Source of the DNA: Pseudomonadota bacterium
GTDB lineage: Bacteria; Myxococcota_A; Polyangia; Polyangiales; Polyangiaceae
Assembly (NCBI GenBank): GCA_023431345.1
Contig: JAEYWK010000074.1
Coordinates: forward strand, 62,001 to 126,000
Reading direction: 5' to 3'
DNA length: 64,000 nucleotides
A program made the translations under genes and the position numbers. Each line of letters begins with the position of its first letter. Position 1 is the stretch's first letter. Positions 63,183 through 64,000 of the stretch are shown here, one piece after another. The notes under the pieces are model-generated. The model was not told the origin of the DNA, ran no database searches, and worked only from the letters and a program-made list of their open reading frames with translations.

Positions 63183-64000
63183 TCACTTCAAGAACACCGG
63201 ATCGGGCCCGCCTCGGTAGCTCGCCGCCACCTCCGCGTCCGTGAGCGCCGAGCCGTAAATGCGGAACTCGTGAAACACGCCGCTCAGCTCGGCGTCGCTG
63301 TCGAACTGGCTGCGCCCCAGCCAAGAGTTCACGTCGTTGATGCCAGAGAGGGTTCCCGTCCACGCTGCCTGGCCCACCTTCACCCCGTTCACGTACAGCT
63401 TGATCAGGTCCGCCGTCGTGCTCGCCGAGAGCGCCACGTGATTCATCGACACCGATAGCGCGGCGCTGCCCTCCACCAGCAACTGATTCTCGTAGCCGTT
63501 CAGAGAATAGCCTGCCGCTACGTGGCCGCTCGCCGAGCGCGCGGTCACGAACAAGAACGTCTTTCCGTACTGCGGGTTGTTCTCGGGCGACGAGTGCGTC
63601 GTGTCGCCGAAGTCGAACAGGCGCTGCCAGTCACCTCCCCCACCCCACGTCACCCAACATTCGAGCGTGACGGCCGCGAGCGGAGAGATGAGCTTGTTCG
63701 GCAAATCAACGTAAGCGCCAGACGTCCCGCCGCCCAGCAGCGCCACGCCTTTGCCGTCGAGCTTCGACAGCGTCGTGCCGCGCAGCACGCCGTCGGCGGT
63801 GCCCACGCGATCTTTCAGCGCCGTGCCCGTACCTTCGAAATCGTAGCGGTGCGTGAGCTTCTTCACCACCGAGTGACAGTCAGCCACCGTCGCGGTCGGG
63901 GTCTCCGGCACGCCGCAGCCGCATTGACCCGGCGCCGTCTTGCTCGGATCATCCGGGCACTCGTCGGGAGGCGGAGGCACTTCGCCGCCGCTGCCGCCTT
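63183..64000 (-). CDS. LamG-domain (concanavalin A-like) protein, 5' end beyond window
   Basis: The visible 272 residues are the C-terminal part of a secreted or surface protein; the frame stays open to the window edge, so the true start lies outside. A Gly-rich region leads to DECPDDPSKTAPGQCGCG, a Cys/Pro/Asp repeat common beside polysaccharide-active domains of myxobacteria. Then comes a LamG/concanavalin A-like domain: HRYDFEGTGTALKDRVGTADG, GAYVDLPN, VTLECWVTW, IKLYVNGVKVG and FHEFRIYGSALTDAEV. This fold binds sugars or forms a sandwich in adhesins and glycan hydrolases. It converges with the lyase gene, so the two may act on the same glycans. Confidence 0.85.
   Translation of the reverse strand, partial: GGSGGEVPPPPDECPDDPSKTAPGQCGCGVPETPTATVADCHSVVKKLTHRYDFEGTGTALKDRVGTADGVLRGTTLSKLDGKGVALLGGGTSGAYVDLPNKLISPLAAVTLECWVTWGGGGDWQRLFDFGDTTHSSPENNPQYGKTFLFVTARSASGHVAAGYSLNGYENQLLVEGSAALSVSMNHVALSASTTADLIKLYVNGVKVGQAAWTGTLSGINDVNSWLGRSQFDSDAELSGVFHEFRIYGSALTDAEVAASYRGGPDPVFLK

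Overview
The window is a high-GC, densely coded chromosomal segment. It has the hallmarks of a myxobacterium (Myxococcota, probably of the Polyangiales type; this is an inference from content, since there is no rRNA here). The signs are three Hanks-type Ser/Thr kinase genes, one of them with two kinase domains, several PilZ, hybrid-kinase and c-di-GMP proteins, Gly/Ser-rich lipoproteins, a MYXO-CTERM-like sorting tail, and an alternative complex III next to a caa3 oxidase. I see no insertion sequence, prophage, CRISPR array, tRNA or rRNA. Codon use is uniform, so it reads as core chromosome rather than an island.

Region 1 (1-10.3 kb): the tail of a gene, a coiled-coil Ser/Thr kinase, a Rieske protein, a DUF1232 protein, a membrane dipeptidase, a receiver-HDOD regulator, a VWA lipoprotein, a thioredoxin-fold protein, a lytic transglycosylase and a FliJ-like coiled-coil protein. 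Region 2 (10.4-16.9 kb): carB, divergent rpmI-rplT with a readable promoter, and an RpoD-type sigma factor. Region 3 (17.3-30.8 kb): one long operon, actA-actB-actC-actDE(fused)-actF-small membrane protein-sco1-coxB-coxA-coxC-coxD. It encodes a complete quinol-to-oxygen electron path: alternative complex III takes electrons from quinol, c-type haem domains pass them on, and an A2-type caa3 oxidase reduces oxygen. The SCO protein probably delivers copper.

Region 4 (30.9-38.0 kb, minus strand): a tightly overlapping signalling operon of porin, short PstS-like binding protein, hybrid kinase with three receivers, CheR methyltransferase and soluble receiver-kinase. It is divergent from a REC-PAS-PAS-GGDEF-EAL protein (38.3-40.8 kb). 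The gene order suggests an envelope sensor that couples solute entry and capture to phosphorelay, methylation and c-di-GMP turnover. This is my best candidate for an incompletely described system.

Region 5 (40.8-50.6 kb): a PBP4-type carboxypeptidase, a small exported protein, pyrG with a possible coupled five-codon leader, a HEAT-like lipoprotein, another lipoprotein, a DUF938 methyltransferase, an outer-membrane beta-barrel protein and a MATE transporter. Region 6 (50.6-64 kb): a tandem-domain Ser/Thr kinase, a small exported protein, a gene with three fused DsbA domains followed by a single-domain DsbA gene and a variant PPP-like phosphatase, a kinase plus PilZ operon, a second PilZ protein, a polysaccharide lyase with a sorting tail, and a LamG protein cut by the window edge.
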